64,000 nt of DNA from Elephas maximus indicus (lineage: Eukaryota; Chordata; Mammalia; Proboscidea; Elephantidae). Under the pieces are notes generated by a model. It ran no database searches and was not told the origin of the DNA. It saw only the letters and a program-made list of their open reading frames with translations. Position numbers and translations under genes: made by a program. Shown here one piece after another: positions 21,090 to 31,849 of this stretch. The DNA lies in assembly GCF_024166365.1 (NCBI RefSeq), contig NC_064831.1:49477768-49541767 (forward strand), in the 5' to 3' direction. Every line of letters begins with the position of its first letter. Positions within the stretch are counted from its first letter, which is position 1.

Positions 21090-21720
21090 GTGTTAGGTTC
21101 ATAGTTACTTTATTCTAGGGCTATGCAGTGCCAGTGAGCTGAGATCTCCGTCCCACAGGTCAGGGAGAGCATAGACAAAGCAGGGAGCAAAGGCTGGTTT
21201 ACTCCGGGAACAGCTATGGAGCCGGGACGTGCAGGGGTGGGGTTCTTTCAGTGTGAGGCTGTGGGGCTCCCAGAGTTGGACTCCAAGAACTGGAAGGAGG
21301 GACAGGATAGACATCAGGCTGTAGTCGAAACAAAATGGAATGCATCTCCAACAGAGACCCCTGGAGTTCCCAGATAAAAGTTGTTAAAAAGAATACTTTC
21401 ACAATATTAAGTTTGTGTATGAACTCATACACTTTATTTTACCGTTCTTGAGCTGGGGAGCGTGTGGTTTGAAAGTCAGACTATAGTCCCAAAGTTCAAT
21501 TTTTTGGAAGAATTTTTGTTAAGCCCAGACGATCCTGATTGGCTAGCTTAGGTTTCCTTTTCCGGAGAGTTGATTAGTTGACTTGGATTTCAGCTCCTGG
21601 GAGAGCTAGTCTTTTACATGAAATGGAAAGTTAGGTTTTGGGTTGCTGTGGTGGGACCCAGCAGAAGCAACTCCATTTGGGGCCTAGGTTAGCTTAGTGA
21701 GATTATCAAACTATTAATAG
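21090..21720 (-). repeat. Possible old retroviral LTR
   Basis: On the minus strand the stretch reads like LTR sequence: AGCCAATCAGGATC (CCAAT-type box), a GC-richer middle with CTCCCTGCTTTGTCTATGCTC, and CTAGAATAAAGTAACTATG with an AATAAA signal near its 3' side. No clear TG...CA ends or target duplication are seen. It could instead be unique DNA. Confidence 0.3.
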
Positions 21721-21747
21721 AGGAAGAAAATCATTCAGGGTATTAAT

Positions 21748-22372
21748 GGGATTTTTTTTTTTTTAATAGCATTTTGTTGAGTTTTTGGTGAAAGTTTACA
21801 CAGCAAGTTAGGGTCCCATTTGATAATTTCCACACAAGTCGTTCTTAATTACATTTATCACAATCTGTCAACATTCTCTCTATTCTTTTTTTTGAGCAGT
21901 TTCTATGCATACAATTTAGTGACATCAATTACATTCTTTGAGTTATGCAACCATTCTCGCCCTCCTTTTCTGAGTTGTTCCTCTCTCATTAACAGACACT
22001 CACTGCCCTTTAAAGGTCTTATCTAATCTTTTGAGTTGCTATTGCCAAATTGATCCCGTATAAATAGTTCCTAAAAGAGCATAATGCTCAAGGCAGACCT
22101 TTTAACTAGTTAAGCTAAACTATTGTTTGGTTTTAAGAAGACTTCAGGGGATATTTTTGGCTTAAGGTTTAGAGATTATCTCAGGGCAATAGTTTTAGAG
22201 GTTCATCAACCCTCCATAGTTCCAGGAAATCTGGAATCCATGAGAATTTGAAATTCAGTTTTGCATATTCCCCATTTTGATCAGGATTCTTCTGTGGAAT
22301 CTTTGATCAAAATGTTCAGTAATGATAGCCAAGCATCATCCAGTTCTTCTGGTCTCATGGCAAAGGAGTCCT
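21748..22372 (-). repeat. L1 3' UTR fragment (variant B)
   Basis: Starts with a plus-strand T-run, then TTTTGGTGAAAGTTTACACAGC, CTTATCTAATCTTTTGAGTTGC and AGCATAATGCTCAAGGCAG, shared in part with 40410-40669. The end CAAGCATCATCCAGTTCTTC also occurs in the common L1 3' UTR (6086-6105). Non-coding, 5'-truncated, minus strand. Confidence 0.6.
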
Positions 22373-22468
22373 CAAACAGCAGTCCTCAAACTCCCTCAAA
22401 CTCAGCAAATCAGCACCTACTTTCCCTTCAGTGAGGAAGGTGTAGGAAAATGTTCTATCCTCCCACCT

Positions 22469-22962
22469 TGTCTTAGTCACCTAGTGCTGCTATAACAGAA
22501 ATACCTCAAGTGGATGGCTTTAACAAAGAGAAGTTTATTTCCTCACAGCAAAGTAGGCTAAAAGTCCAAATTCAGGGCATCAGCACCAGGGGAAGTCTTT
22601 CCTCTCTCTGTTGGCTCTGGAAGAAGGTCCTTCTGGTCAATCTTCCCTCAGACTAGGAGCTTCTCCACACAGGGGCCACGGGTCTAAAGGATGTGCTCTG
22701 CTCCTGGAACTGCTTTCTTGGTGGTATGAGGCCCTCCCATTCTGCTGGCTTCCCTTTCCTTTTTATCTCTTGAGTGATAAAAGGTGGTACAGGCCTTTTG
22801 GATCAGGGATGTGACCTGGGTAAGGGTGTTACAATCCCACACTAATCCTCTTTAACATGAAATTACAATCATAAAATGGAGGACAACCACACAATACTGG
22901 GAATCTTAGTCCAGCCAAATTGATACACACTTTTTTGGGGGGACAAAATTCAATCCATGACA
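22469..22962 (-). repeat. MaLR-type LTR (recurrent family A), complete
   Basis: Plus strand from TGTCTTAGTCACCTAGTGCT to CAATCCATGACA. The closest intact relative is at 19467-19967. Read on the minus strand it has the MLT1A-like order ending GTTATAGCAGCACTAGGTGA then CTAAGACA. Confidence 0.75.
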
Positions 22963-23162
22963 TACCCTAACAGGAGTGAAATTCCCTACCTCCACTGAAA
23001 TAGGAATAAAATAATCTGGGTGTATCTCTCCCAGGTCTGTGGCTCTGTGTGGAACCTACTGCGGCTCTTGCTTGAGTAGCCAGGAGAAAAATGGAGAGAA
23101 AAGAGGCTGTCTCAGGGAGAACGGGATACAGAGAAACAGGAGGAGGTAGAGGGAAGATAAGG

Positions 23163-23357
23163 AACACTGATTGCTCAGTGGTTAAATACTTGGCTGCTAA
23201 CTAAAAGGTTGGTGGTTTGAACCTACTGAGCATCTTCGTGTAAAAAAATGTAGCAGTCTTCTTCCGTAAAGATTACAGCTTTGGTAACCTTATGGGCAGT
23301 TTTATTCTGTCCTGTAAGGTCGCTGAGTCATAATCAACTTGACAACAGCAGATATAG
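23163..23357 (+). repeat. AfroSINE
   Basis: Sense SINE: GATTGCTCAGTGGTTAAATA (A-box), GGTGGTTTGAACCTACTGAG (B-box), GATTACAGCTTTGGTAACC, and the tail GGTCGCTGAGTCATAATCAA followed by CTTGACAACAGCAG. Confidence 0.85.
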
Positions 23358-23511
23358 GGAAGATGGGAGGAGGAGGGCTTCTGATTCACAGATTGGTTGG
23401 GTCAGGTTCACACTTCTGTCCAGTTTCTCTGTTCCTCAATTTCCTCCTTGAGTGTGGAGATTATGCTGGAGAGAGAGTTGGGGCTCATAAGAGGAAAAAA
23501 CCAAATAACAA

Positions 23512-23675
23512 AAAAGTCAAAGTAGAACTGTACTCCACAGGGTTTCCAATGGCTGACTTTTTGGAAGTAGATCACCAGGCCTTCTTCTGAGGCACCTTTG
23601 GGCGGACTTGAACCTCCAACCTTTTGTTAGCAGCCGAACATATTAACCATTTGTCCAACCCTTGGTCTCTCATAA
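23512..23675 (-). repeat. AfroSINE, partial
   Basis: Reverse-complement SINE lacking part of the tail: ACTGTACTCCACAGGGTTTC, TGGAAGTAGATCACCAGGCC, GGACTTGAACCTCCAACC and the A-box side CATTTGTCCAACCCTTGG. Confidence 0.8.
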
Positions 23676-24208
23676 GAAGAAAAGGGGATGGGTATTCCTA
23701 AGATGGAGAGGTACTGTTGGAAATTTGAGGTAGATGGTTTTGAGCCTATGATAGCAAAGGGAAGTTCTGTTGGGAGCAGGAAACACTTGGTGGGTGTTAA
23801 CACATCGTGAGTCTGAGAAGCACTTGGGGGTATTTGTGAAGGGGAAACTGTTTCTTTCAGTCAGAATTCATGTTCCAAACCCAGAGACTGGTTTTCAGAG
23901 CCAATCAAAAGACAGTTCTGAAGAAACAATGTTAAAGCCAGTCCCTTCCCTGCAGCTGCTCTGCCACCATCTCTGCTCCTCCTGCCACTTCCAACTTTCT
24001 CATCTGCTGTGGGATGGCCTCAGGGTGACAGGACGGGGGTGACTGCAACCCAACTTGCCTCAGGGTTTTCTAGACTTCCCTCTGTCAGAGTTAAAATTAT
24101 CCTTGAAGTTGAACCAGTTCAGAAAGGTCTTCCCTGAACCCACTGCAGAGAGAAAAATCAATTAAAAATGTAAAAGTGAGAAAAAATCAATTAAGCACAT
24201 TTAATCTT
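23676..24208. other. Unique sequence, nothing recognised
   Basis: About 530 bases with a short imperfect direct repeat AGAAAAAATCAATTAA / AGAAAAATCAATTAAA near 24150-24195. An open plus-strand frame at 23770-24042 has no recognisable domain and no splice context. Confidence 0.4.
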
Positions 24209-24415
24209 GGAGCCTAGTGACCCAGCAGTTAAGTGGTCAGCAGCTAACTGAAGTCTTGGTGGTTTGAACTCACCCAGAAGCTCCCCAGGAGAAAGACCTG
24301 GCATTCTGCTTCCATTAAGTTTACAGCCTAGAAAACCCAGTGGACCAGTTCTACTCGGTCACATGGGGTCACTATGAGTCAAAGTTGACGCTATGGCACC
24401 CAACAACAACCCAGT
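24209..24415 (+). repeat. AfroSINE
   Basis: Sense SINE: GGAGCCTAGTGACCCAGCAG (decayed start), GGTGGTTTGAACTCACCC, AGGAGAAAGACCTGGCATTC, ACAGCCTAGAAAACCC, and the tail GGGTCACTATGAGTCAAAGT ending CACCCAACAACAACCC. The CAACAACAAC end is the same as that of the RTE. Confidence 0.85.
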
Positions 24416-24702
24416 GAATTTAGGATTTTATACCTCATTTTCTTATTTTAGGGGACATAAACCTGGGAATATATAAAAGTATCCCCACTTAAGCTGAAAT
24501 TTGCAAACAGTTCTAAGCTGTTACCTACTGTCCCTTATTCTAGCATGCAAGGGTTCTTGCTCAAACCATTGATAGACAGTTATTTCCATTTTCTCAGGGA
24601 AAGGCCTGGAAATTCATTTGCTTGGGAAGAAGCCACAGTGCCTCCCAGGTGTTGACAAGCTTAGAGATGGGAGAGCTGGGGGTCAAGGTGTTGTGAGGCT
24701 TT

Positions 24703-25217
24703 GGTTGACAGAATAATGCACCCCCCCCCACCCCAAGATGTCCACATGCTAATCCCAGAACCTGGGAATATGTTACCTTACATGGCAAAAGGGAATTAAG
24801 GTTGCAGATGGGACTAAATTTGCTAATTAGCTGATCTTGAGATGGAGAGGTGATCCTGGTTCATCCAGATGCCTGATCTAATCATGAGTCCTTAGAAGTG
24901 GAAGAAGAAGAGGCAGAAGAGGGGATCAGAGTGATGCAATGTGAAAAGGGCTCAACCCACTGCTGCCAGCTTTGGAGACAGAGGAAGGGGCCCCGAACCA
25001 AGGAAGGCCATGTTCTCTGGAACTAGAAAAGGCAAGCAAACGGATTCTCCCCTGAAGCCTCTAGAAAGTAACACAGCCCTGCTCGACACCTTGGTTGTAG
25101 CCCAGTGAAGCCCATGTCTGACCTCAGACCTACAAAATTATAAGATAATAAATTATACGATTATATATATATATGATATATATTTTTTTACAGCAGCAAT
25201 AGAAAACTAATACAGAG
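24703..25217 (+). repeat. MLT1-like MaLR LTR
   Basis: Classic order: GACAGAATAATGCACCCCC, CCAAGATGTCCACATGCTAA, GAATATGTTACCTTACATGG, CTTGAGATGGAGAGGTGATC, ACGGATTCTCCCCTGAAGCC, ACACCTTGGTTGTAGCCC and CAGCAGCAATAGAAAACTAA. A TATATATATATATG microsatellite has expanded at 25160-25190, in the A/T-rich end. Confidence 0.85.
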
Positions 25218-25489
25218 GGTGAAAAAGATTTAGCTACCTGTGCGGGGCAGGGGCAGAGGGATTTCTCCTGCTCAAAACCACTCTCCTTTGCTACTTGCTA
25301 CTAAAAACGTTCAATAACAAAGAATTGTTTTTAAACAGAAATAGACTACATTAAGGGTTGGTCATAGCTTGCAGAATCTCTGGGAAGACAATAGAGCCAG
25401 GTTCTGAGCACATAGCCAGGAATAGGGCCCAACTTCACCGTGTAGCTGCTCTTCTCAGACATTTAAAAAATGCACTTATTTATTGAGAC
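25218..25489. other. Unique sequence, nothing recognised
   Basis: Short stretch between an MLT1 LTR and a SINE, with no assignable feature. Confidence 0.4.
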
Positions 25490-25688
25490 GTTCTAGAGAT
25501 GCAATGATTAAGTGCTCAGCTGCTAACTGAAAGGTCAGCAGCATGAACCTACTAGCGGCTCAGCAGAAGAAAAGACCTGGTGACCTGCTCCCTTAGAGAT
25601 TACAGCCTAGAAAGCCCAGTGGGGGCAGTTCTACTCTGTCACATGGAGTCACTATGAGTCGGAATTGACTGATGGCACACAACAACAT
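25490..25688 (+). repeat. AfroSINE
   Basis: Sense SINE: GCAATGATTAAGTGCTCAGC, GGTCAGCAGCATGAACCTAC, AGATTACAGCCTAGAAAGCC, and the tail GAGTCACTATGAGTCGGAAT ending GGCACACAACAACA. Confidence 0.85.
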
Positions 25689-26276
25689 TTATTTCAAACC
25701 ACACAAAAATGGAAACAAAACAAAACACTATAATGGACACCCATACATCCTAGTCTTCGTCTGCATTTCCCCAAAAGCAGATCCTGAGAGGAGAGCTTGG
25801 GTGCAGGTAGTTGGGGTGGTGATTCCAGGAAGTACCAGCGAAGGGGTGCAGAACACGGGACAGGAAAGGGAAAATCGGCGATCGCATGCATTAGCATGAG
25901 AGCTACCGCTCTGGGCAACCAGGGCTCAGTCCTGCTGGGGACCGTCTGGGAAACCATACAACAAGGCTCACAGTTGTCCCACTGGAGGAGGGGGAGACTA
26001 GGGCCTTTATCCACTGCCTCCTGTGCCCCATATAGTAAACACACATTATCCTAAGCTGGGCACAGTGCATCTACTTTCCATCTTTTAACTCCTTGATTGT
26101 GCATAAGGACCCTGTGAATTAAGTATCCAATAGCCGTGGTGCTTGAAGGACATTGGATTCATTGCAAAGAGTACTGTAATAGTTGTATTTTAAAGTATCA
26201 TTGTACTAGTAATTACATCTTTTGCAACTGTTTGAACGTAAGTTGAAACGTTTTAGATGTCAACTTAAAAGTGTGC
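25689..26276. other. Mostly unique sequence with a weak MIR trace
   Basis: Overlapping open frames at 25694-26044 (minus) and 25797-26054 (plus) cover the same GC-richer block and resemble no known protein. About 26030-26130 shows a weak reverse-complement MIR pattern (AAACACACATTATCCTAAGC, AAGGACCCTGTGAATTAAG). Confidence 0.35.
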
Positions 26277-26455
26277 ACAAAAACCAAAACCAAACCCATT
26301 GCTGTCCACTGGAGTCAGGCTCAGCGACCCTATAGGACAGGGTAGAACTGCCCCATAGGGTTTCCAAGGAGCAGCTGGTGGATTTGAACTGCCAACTTTT
26401 TGATTAGCAGCTGAGTTCTTTCTTAACCACTGCAATACCAGGACTCCATAGGGGT
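26277..26455 (-). repeat. AfroSINE
   Basis: Reverse-complement SINE of the short type: ACCAAACCCATTGCTGTCCA, CCCTATAGGACAGGGTAGAA, CTGCCCCATAGGGTTTCCAA, GGAGCAGCTGGTGGATTTGA, and CTTAACCACTGCAATACCAG at the A-box side. Confidence 0.9.
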
Positions 26456-27198
26456 ACATAGTTTCTCAAAATTCTTTCTGCAAGTAAGCAGTAGGAAGTT
26501 CGTAAGTCACTGCTCTGGGCCTCTGCTGCTGTGTCTTCCTCTGTGGCCTGCCCAGAATCACTAACAGAGGTTGACAGGCCTGGCAGGGAGGTGCACAGAA
26601 GCACAGGAGTTACCCTCAGAGAATCCTGGGAAAAGGATTTTAAAAAGGGAAATCAAAGTGTGGGCCGCTATAGACAGAAAGTGAGTTCAGAAAGTGGGTC
26701 CAGATGGATGAGCGCTGAATAACCAGGCTGCGGTCTCCAGCATCCGGAGCCAGGCCCTCCCCACGTCTGGGCGCTGAGTCAGTGGCTCAGTGCCCTCCCA
26801 ACCTGTCACGTCACCTTTCATACTTACTTGATTTTCTTAATGTTGCTTTCTCAAGCTCTAAGTGTTGAACTTACTCCGTAATCAATGTAGGTATGTTATT
26901 ATTTTTTTTTTTTTAAAGAAAGCCTCATTCTACTTTACCAGGAAGACATTAAGCAAGCTGGCCCTTCTCTCTCTTCTAGGGAACCAAATAAACATAATAG
27001 AACAACCCTCATAGCGCAAATGAACATTATACTGTTAGCTTCATACAGCAAATGAACATCAGGGTATAAGCCTGATAACACAAGCACATTGAAGGTTCAA
27101 CCTGAGCTGTGAGTTATTTCTAAGGTTGTGCTGATGGACTAGCTACAGAGATGAGGTACCAGAAAACCTACCTTATGTAGAAAATATGCCTTAGATGT
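26456..27198. other. Unique sequence, nothing recognised
   Basis: About 740 bases with a T-run at 26902-26916. The block GAGCGCTGAATAACCAGGC...CCTGTCACGTCACCTTTC (about 26709-26820) is moderately GC-rich and contains a CRE-like GTCACGTCA (26806-26814), but there is no CpG cluster or exon to anchor it. Confidence 0.4.
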
Positions 27199-27885
27199 TG
27201 CTATGGACTCAATTATGTCCCCCCAAAATATGTGTTGTAAATCCTAACCTCTATGCCAGTGGTTATAATCCTATTTGGGAATGGGATGTCTTTGTTATGT
27301 TAATGAGACAGAATTAGTGTGGGTGTATCTTGAGTCAACCTCTTTTGAGATATAAAAGAGATTAAAGAAGCAGGCAGAGATGGGGGAAGATTGATGCCAA
27401 GCCACTTGGAGATCTCCAAGGAACCAGGAAACAAGATGAAGAGACAAGGACCTTCCTCCAGAGCTGACAGGGAAAGTCTTCCCCTAGAGCTGGCACCCTG
27501 AATTTGGAATTCTTCCTTAACTGTGAGAAAAAAAAATTTTTTTTAAATTGTACTTCAGATGAAGGTTTACAGAACAAACTAGCTTCTCATATCATTTTGT
27601 GACATTGGTTCCCAATCCCCTGACATGTCAACACTCTCCCTTCTTGACCTTGGGTTCCCTATTACCAGCTTTCTTGTCCCCTCCTGCCTTCAAGTCCTTG
27701 CCCCTGGGCGGGTGTGCCCGTTTAGCCTAGTTTTGTTTCTTTGGCCTGTATAATCTTTGGCTAAAGGGTGAACCTCAGGAGTGACTTCATTACTGAGCTG
27801 AAAGGTGTCTGGGGGATAAATTCCTGTTTGGTTAAGCCGTCCACTTGTAGCATTTCTGTTATAGCAGCACTAGATCACTAAGACA
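27199..27885 (+). repeat. MaLR-type LTR (family A), plus strand, with an insertion
   Basis: Sense copy of the same family as 19467-19967: TGCTATGGACTCAATTATGT, ATCCTAACCTCTATGCCAGT, TGAGATATAAAAGAGATTAA, GACAAGGACCTTCC, and the end GTTATAGCAGCACTAGATCACTAAGACA. Interrupted at about 27540-27815 by an L1-like fragment at the AAAAAAATTTTTTT run. Confidence 0.75.
27540..27815 (-). repeat. L1-like 3' UTR fragment (variant C) inside the MaLR LTR
   Basis: The host LTR text breaks at AACTGTGAGAAAAAAAAATT and resumes at CTGTTTGGTTAAGCCGTCC. Between them a plus-strand T-run is followed by ATTGTACTTCAGATGAAGGT, TTTACAGAACAAACTAGC, CAACACTCTCCCTTCTTGAC and GGTGAACCTCAGGAGTGAC. The T-run at the left implies a minus-strand retroposon. 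The family name is uncertain. Confidence 0.45.
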
Positions 27886-28084
27886 GATGTTATTTGTCCA
27901 AACTGACTTTTACAACAGATCAAATTCATCTGTAAGCCTACTTTTCACCTTTCAGAAAACAAGACTCTGTAGCCTGCAGGGATAAGCAGATTGCTTCTAT
28001 GGTTTCTTTTGAGTCTTTTCTCTCCAAGAGTTGGGAAAGAAAGCTTAGAAGGGTTGCTAAAATTTAGTGTGAGCTGTAGACCAA

Positions 28085-28240
28085 CCCACCGAGCAGCATG
28101 ACGGAAGAAAGGCCTAGAGATCTGTTTTCATAAAGATTACAGCCAAGAAAACCTAATAGAGCAATTCCATTCTGTAACACATGGGGTCGCCATAAGTCAG
28201 AATCGACTCAAGGCAGCTGGTTAACTAGTGGGTTTGGTTA
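28085..28240 (+). repeat. AfroSINE, 5'-truncated
   Basis: Sense tail half: CACCGAGCAGCATGACGGAA, GATTACAGCCAAGAAAACC, CATGGGGTCGCCATAAGTCA, GAATCGACTCAAGGCAGC. The A-box part is missing. Confidence 0.75.
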
Positions 28241-28271
28241 CTGAAATCATTTTTTCAGGTTAATTACTCAC

Positions 28272-28442
28272 AAAACCAAAAAAACCAAACCCATTGCCAT
28301 CGAGTCAATTCTGACTCATAGCCACCCTATAGGACAGGGTAGAACTGCCCCATAGAGTTTTCAGGGAGTGTCTGGTGGATTCAAACTGCTGACCTTTTGA
28401 TTAGCAGCCATAGCACTTAACCACTGTGCCACCAGGGTTTCC
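28272..28442 (-). repeat. AfroSINE
   Basis: Reverse-complement short type: AACCAAACCCATTGCCATCG, GAGTCAATTCTGACTCATAG, CCTATAGGACAGGGTAGAAC, CACTTAACCACTGTGCCACC and AGGGTTTCC. A complete, well-kept copy. Confidence 0.9.
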
Positions 28443-28549
28443 TAGTTATTGACAGGCCTAGCATAATACTCTAAATAGAAGGGCAACGCACGACAGCAAG
28501 TAATAATTTGTATAACCCTTTAAAAAAAAAATTTTTTTTTTTTTTACTT

Positions 28550-28680
28550 TATAAGGCATTTTCAAATACCATCTCATTTAGTTCTCATAACAACCTTTTG
28601 ATTCAACCAAAAGAAATACTGTTCTTCTTCCTATTTAGGAAAGTGGAAAATAAGATGAAGGGATAGTGATAACTGTTACC
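28550..28680 (-). repeat. MIR SINE fragment
   Basis: Weak reverse-complement MIR: CATCTCATTTAGTTCTCATAAC and AACC, then CTATTTAGGAAAGTGGAAAATAAG. A long A/T homopolymer pair precedes it at 28522-28546. Confidence 0.45.
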
Positions 28681-28821
28681 TCTATGCCTTTACCCTCACT
28701 GTTCCCTGTTGTCTCCCTTGAAACTGCCCCTAAACCCTATGTATTAACTTGCCACATGTTCATCAGGGTACATTTAGATGAAAAGAACTCATTCTTTTCT
28801 GACTTTCTATAGTACTCATGA

Positions 28822-29017
28822 GGAGCCCTGGTGGCACAGTGGTTAAGTGCTCAGTTGCTAAACCAAAGGTGGGCAGTTCTAACCCACCAGCCGCACCGTA
28901 GGAAAAGATGTGTCAGTCTGCTTCCACTGGAAACTCTATAGGGCAGTTCTACCCTGTCCTATGGGGTCGCTGTGAGTCAGAATCAACTCAACAGAAACGG
29001 GCTTGGTTTTTGGTATA
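28822..29017 (+). repeat. AfroSINE, complete
   Basis: The best-preserved sense start in the window: GGAGCCCTGGTGGCACAGTG, GTTAAGTGCTCAGTTGCTAA, then AACCCACCAGCCGC, CTATAGGGCAGTTCTACCCT, and the tail GGGTCGCTGTGAGTCAGAAT followed by CAACTCAACAGAAACGGG. The A-box TGGCACAGTGG of the tRNA-derived promoter is intact. Confidence 0.95.
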
Positions 29018-30094
29018 GTGCTCAAAATGTGAACCATGTAATTTAACACTTTATTATCCTATCTCTCATTTCTTCTCAAGGGTTTCTTACTTTTTTGCGT
29101 ATCTTTTTTTTTTTTTTTTTAAATCTCTACCAACAAGACAAGAGACCCCTGAAGGGTAGGGATTGTTGTAACTTAGAGATATTTTGAGTCTCCCTACCCA
29201 GTCCTTTTCTTTTTCACCCTCCCTAGCCCAGAACTGGACTTAGAGCAAGTGTCTAGTGAATATCTGAATGATTCACAGAGAGTTGACCTGAAACGATGGT
29301 CTAGAAAATCAATGGCAGGATGCAAATGGAGGATCACTGCTTAGGGCTGCCCTCAGAGAAGCAGGGCAAACGTGTTCTTGCCGGGAAATTGAAATGCAAA
29401 AAAGCAAACACAAGCAGGAAACACACTGCTACACGTAGCCCTTAGAGCGGATGGTGGTGGTCCCCACTACACCCCTGTAAGTCTGCGTGACTAGGACATG
29501 CTTTTATTCACAGCGTCCCCGAGTCGTGCCACTGCGGACATGTGTAGGTGGGGATATCCTTCTGTGGCTTTGTGACACCTCTGTTCTTCCTCCTGCAGTG
29601 ATGAGAATTAGCTTCATTGTCTAATAAAATCAAACAGCTCTTAACCGAGGGATGCTCAATAGCAACGGATATTTTTGGAGGCTCTCCTAAATTAGGTCAG
29701 CTGAGTTGAATGAAAAAAAATAAAATGAAATAAACAGTTGCAAAGTGTTGCACACTGACTATCAGCCTAGAGAGAATGTTCCCTTTTGTTTCTTTGTTTT
29801 CATCACATTTCTTTCTGGTGTTCCATATGAATCTTTAAATAATCAAGTAGATCGCTTTAGTTGGCAGCTGTAGCACTTAACCACTACGCCACCAGGGTTT
29901 CCAACCAAGTAGATATTCCTTATAAATTCCAAATGGCGTGACATTACTTTGGGCTCTTCATAACACAAAAATCCAGACTGCGTCAATGAGCAGGGTCCCT
30001 AATGCCAAGACCCTTTAATTTCTCATCCAGTGAAGAAGCCCAGGCTCTTGAAGACTTGGGCTTTGCCAAGTTCAGGTGGGGTCTAGTTCTGTAA
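29018..30094. other. Mostly unique sequence, with one small SINE fragment
   Basis: Apart from the SINE fragment at 29861-29903 and a T-run at 29106-29120, I see no repeat or exon. The text contains the end-joined words TTCTTCTCAAGGGTTTCTTAC and GTGTTGCACACTGACTATC without further pattern. Confidence 0.35.
29861..29903 (-). repeat. AfroSINE 5'-end fragment
   Basis: Only the A-box side remains: GGCAGCTGTAGCACTTAACC, ACTACGCCACCAGGGTTTCC. Near-duplicate AAGTAGAT flanks lie at about 29846-29853 and 29907-29914, suggesting a very short independent insertion or a deletion derivative. Confidence 0.7.
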
Positions 30095-30270
30095 GCCAAT
30101 ATTCTCAAGCTTTAGTGTGAGCATCTTGCTAAATGCAAGCTGAGCGTCTTGCTAAAATGCAGATTCTGGTTCCATGGACCTGAGTGGGGCCCAGATTTTG
30201 CTTTCCTAACACGAGTAGTGACACTAGTGCTCCTGGACTTCAGACCACACTTGGGTAGGAAGGTTCTAGG
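30095..30270 (+). repeat. MER5-like hAT-Charlie MITE
   Basis: Shows the MER5A/B order: CCAATATTCTCAAGCTTTAG, TAAAATGCAGATTCTGGTTC, GAGTGGGGCCCAGATTTTGC, and GACTTCAGACCACACTTGGG. An ancient non-autonomous DNA transposon. Diverged. Confidence 0.55.
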
Positions 30271-31009
30271 CAGAAGCAGGGCTTGGTGGAAAGGCAGAAT
30301 CCAGGTCCCTGAGAGCTTGGAGGAAGATTCCTTTGTGAAAGCTGGTGTGTTCTCCATCACTGCGTGCCGGAAAGATCCTTAAGCCCAGTTACCTTGCTTT
30401 AAAGGCAGGACAAAGAGGGAAGAGAAGAGTTTCTGGGGGAAACGCAGTAGCAGGAAAAATCTAGCAGCTGGGGCTCTCCCTCGTGCTCCGAAGACATTTC
30501 TCAAGTCAGCTTTCCTCACATGACCCCCTCCTGAATTTCTGCTCTTTTATGGAAAACATCAATTTCAAGCCTTGCTTGTAACTGTGCCCTACTTGAAATC
30601 CTGTTGCCCCACCAGGCCTTGTATCTGAAGCCCTTGGTCCTGTCTGAGGTGGAATGTGAAAGTCATTAAGCTGTCCTTAGGGACAGATTTTCTAAACCAT
30701 CAAAAACTCATCATCCATCTACCTACCTACGTAGCGATCTCTGCTTTAACTTTATGTTCCTGACTAAGAAATGAGGTAGAGGCATACAGTATGGGCCTTG
30801 CACAGAGCAGGTGTTGAATGCATGCTTTTTGAAAGTTGTCTGAAAGCAAAGCTGAAGATTATCTGGTAGACTCAGAAGAAACTTCCGTCATTTACTGAAT
30901 CCACTAGGGAATTTACTGGCCCTTGCAACAGTAAATTTCTCAACTGCATGAGTGACTTTGTTTTTTCATTTTGTATTTTATTTACCTGTGTAGTGATAAT
31001 AATAATAAT
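30271..31009. other. Unique sequence, nothing recognised
   Basis: About 740 bases without an assignable repeat, exon or regulatory cluster. A CTACCTACCTACGTAGCGA microrepeat lies at about 30719-30737. Confidence 0.35.
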
Positions 31010-31460
31010 AATGATAATAACAGCTATTATTTATGGAGTGCTAAGTAAAAAAAAAAATTTTTTTTTTACTGTATGCCGGACATATATTTTCTTATTTAAT
31101 CTCAGAACAACCTAATGAAATAGGTACTATTATTTTTTATTGCTACACACGTTTGATAGAAAAGAACACTGAAGCCCAGAGATTTTTAAAAAAAATTTCG
31201 TTGTGCTTAAAGTAAAAGTTTACAAATCAAGTCAGTCTCGCATACAAAAATCTATATACACCTTGCTATATACTCCTAGTTACTCTCTCCCTAATAAGAC
31301 AGCACACTCCATCCCTCCACTCTGTATTTTCGTGTCCATTCGGGAAGCTCAGCGATTTTAATTAACTTGCTCAAGGCCATGCAGCTACCAAGTAGCTGAG
31401 TTGAGGTTTAATCCAAGCTAGTCTGACTCCAGGACTTCGCTTCTTAATCACAGCACAATA
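31010..31460 (-). repeat. MIR SINE, split by an L1 fragment
   Basis: Reverse-complement MIR: ACAGCTATTATTTATGGAGT, ATTTAATCTCAGAACAACCT, AATGAAATAGGTACTATTATT, then after the insertion AACTTGCTCAAGGCCATGCA, GTCTGACTCCAGGACTTCG. An ATAATAATA run (30995-31019) and an A/T homopolymer pair (31047-31070) are expansions within or next to it. Confidence 0.7.
31184..31343 (-). repeat. L1 3' UTR fragment inside a MIR
   Basis: Contains the common L1 tail block AGTAAAAGTTTACAAATCAAG, GTCAGTCTCGCATACAAAAA and CACACTCCATCCCTCCACTC. Flanked by AAGCCCAGAGATTTTT and AAGCTCAGCGATTTTA, a decayed target duplication at a TTTT/AA site. Confidence 0.8.
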
Positions 31461-31849
31461 ATGCCTCCTGTGGACACAGACTTATTATATGTGACAACCC
31501 TAAATTATGGAGAAAGTAAAATTCTCTGTAAGAAAAAAAATGGACATGTAAAGTCAAGATTAATTCCTCGTAAACAGGGAATGATAGAAATCTAAACAAA
31601 ATAGGATAAATCTTCAGAAAAGCATTCAAAATCAAGGAGAGTTTTTTTTTCTTGCTAAAAGTATTTCATATCATTTGAAGGACTTGTGTTTCATTATTTA
31701 CCTGTTAGAAGTTTAAAATCGTGATTTATAACTATTCTCTCCTCTCTCTTGCATCACTGATTCCTCTCTCTTAAATGGATCATTCCTAGCAGGAAGGAAA
31801 CCTGCTCCAGTCTCTTCTATTTAAACAAAATAAAACAACCTCTGTTAAT

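Noticed and set aside
28822-28900. tRNA-like A and B boxes
   Set aside because: Part of AfroSINEs. No cloverleaf or anticodon stem of a real tRNA gene can be drawn, and the same text recurs about twenty times.
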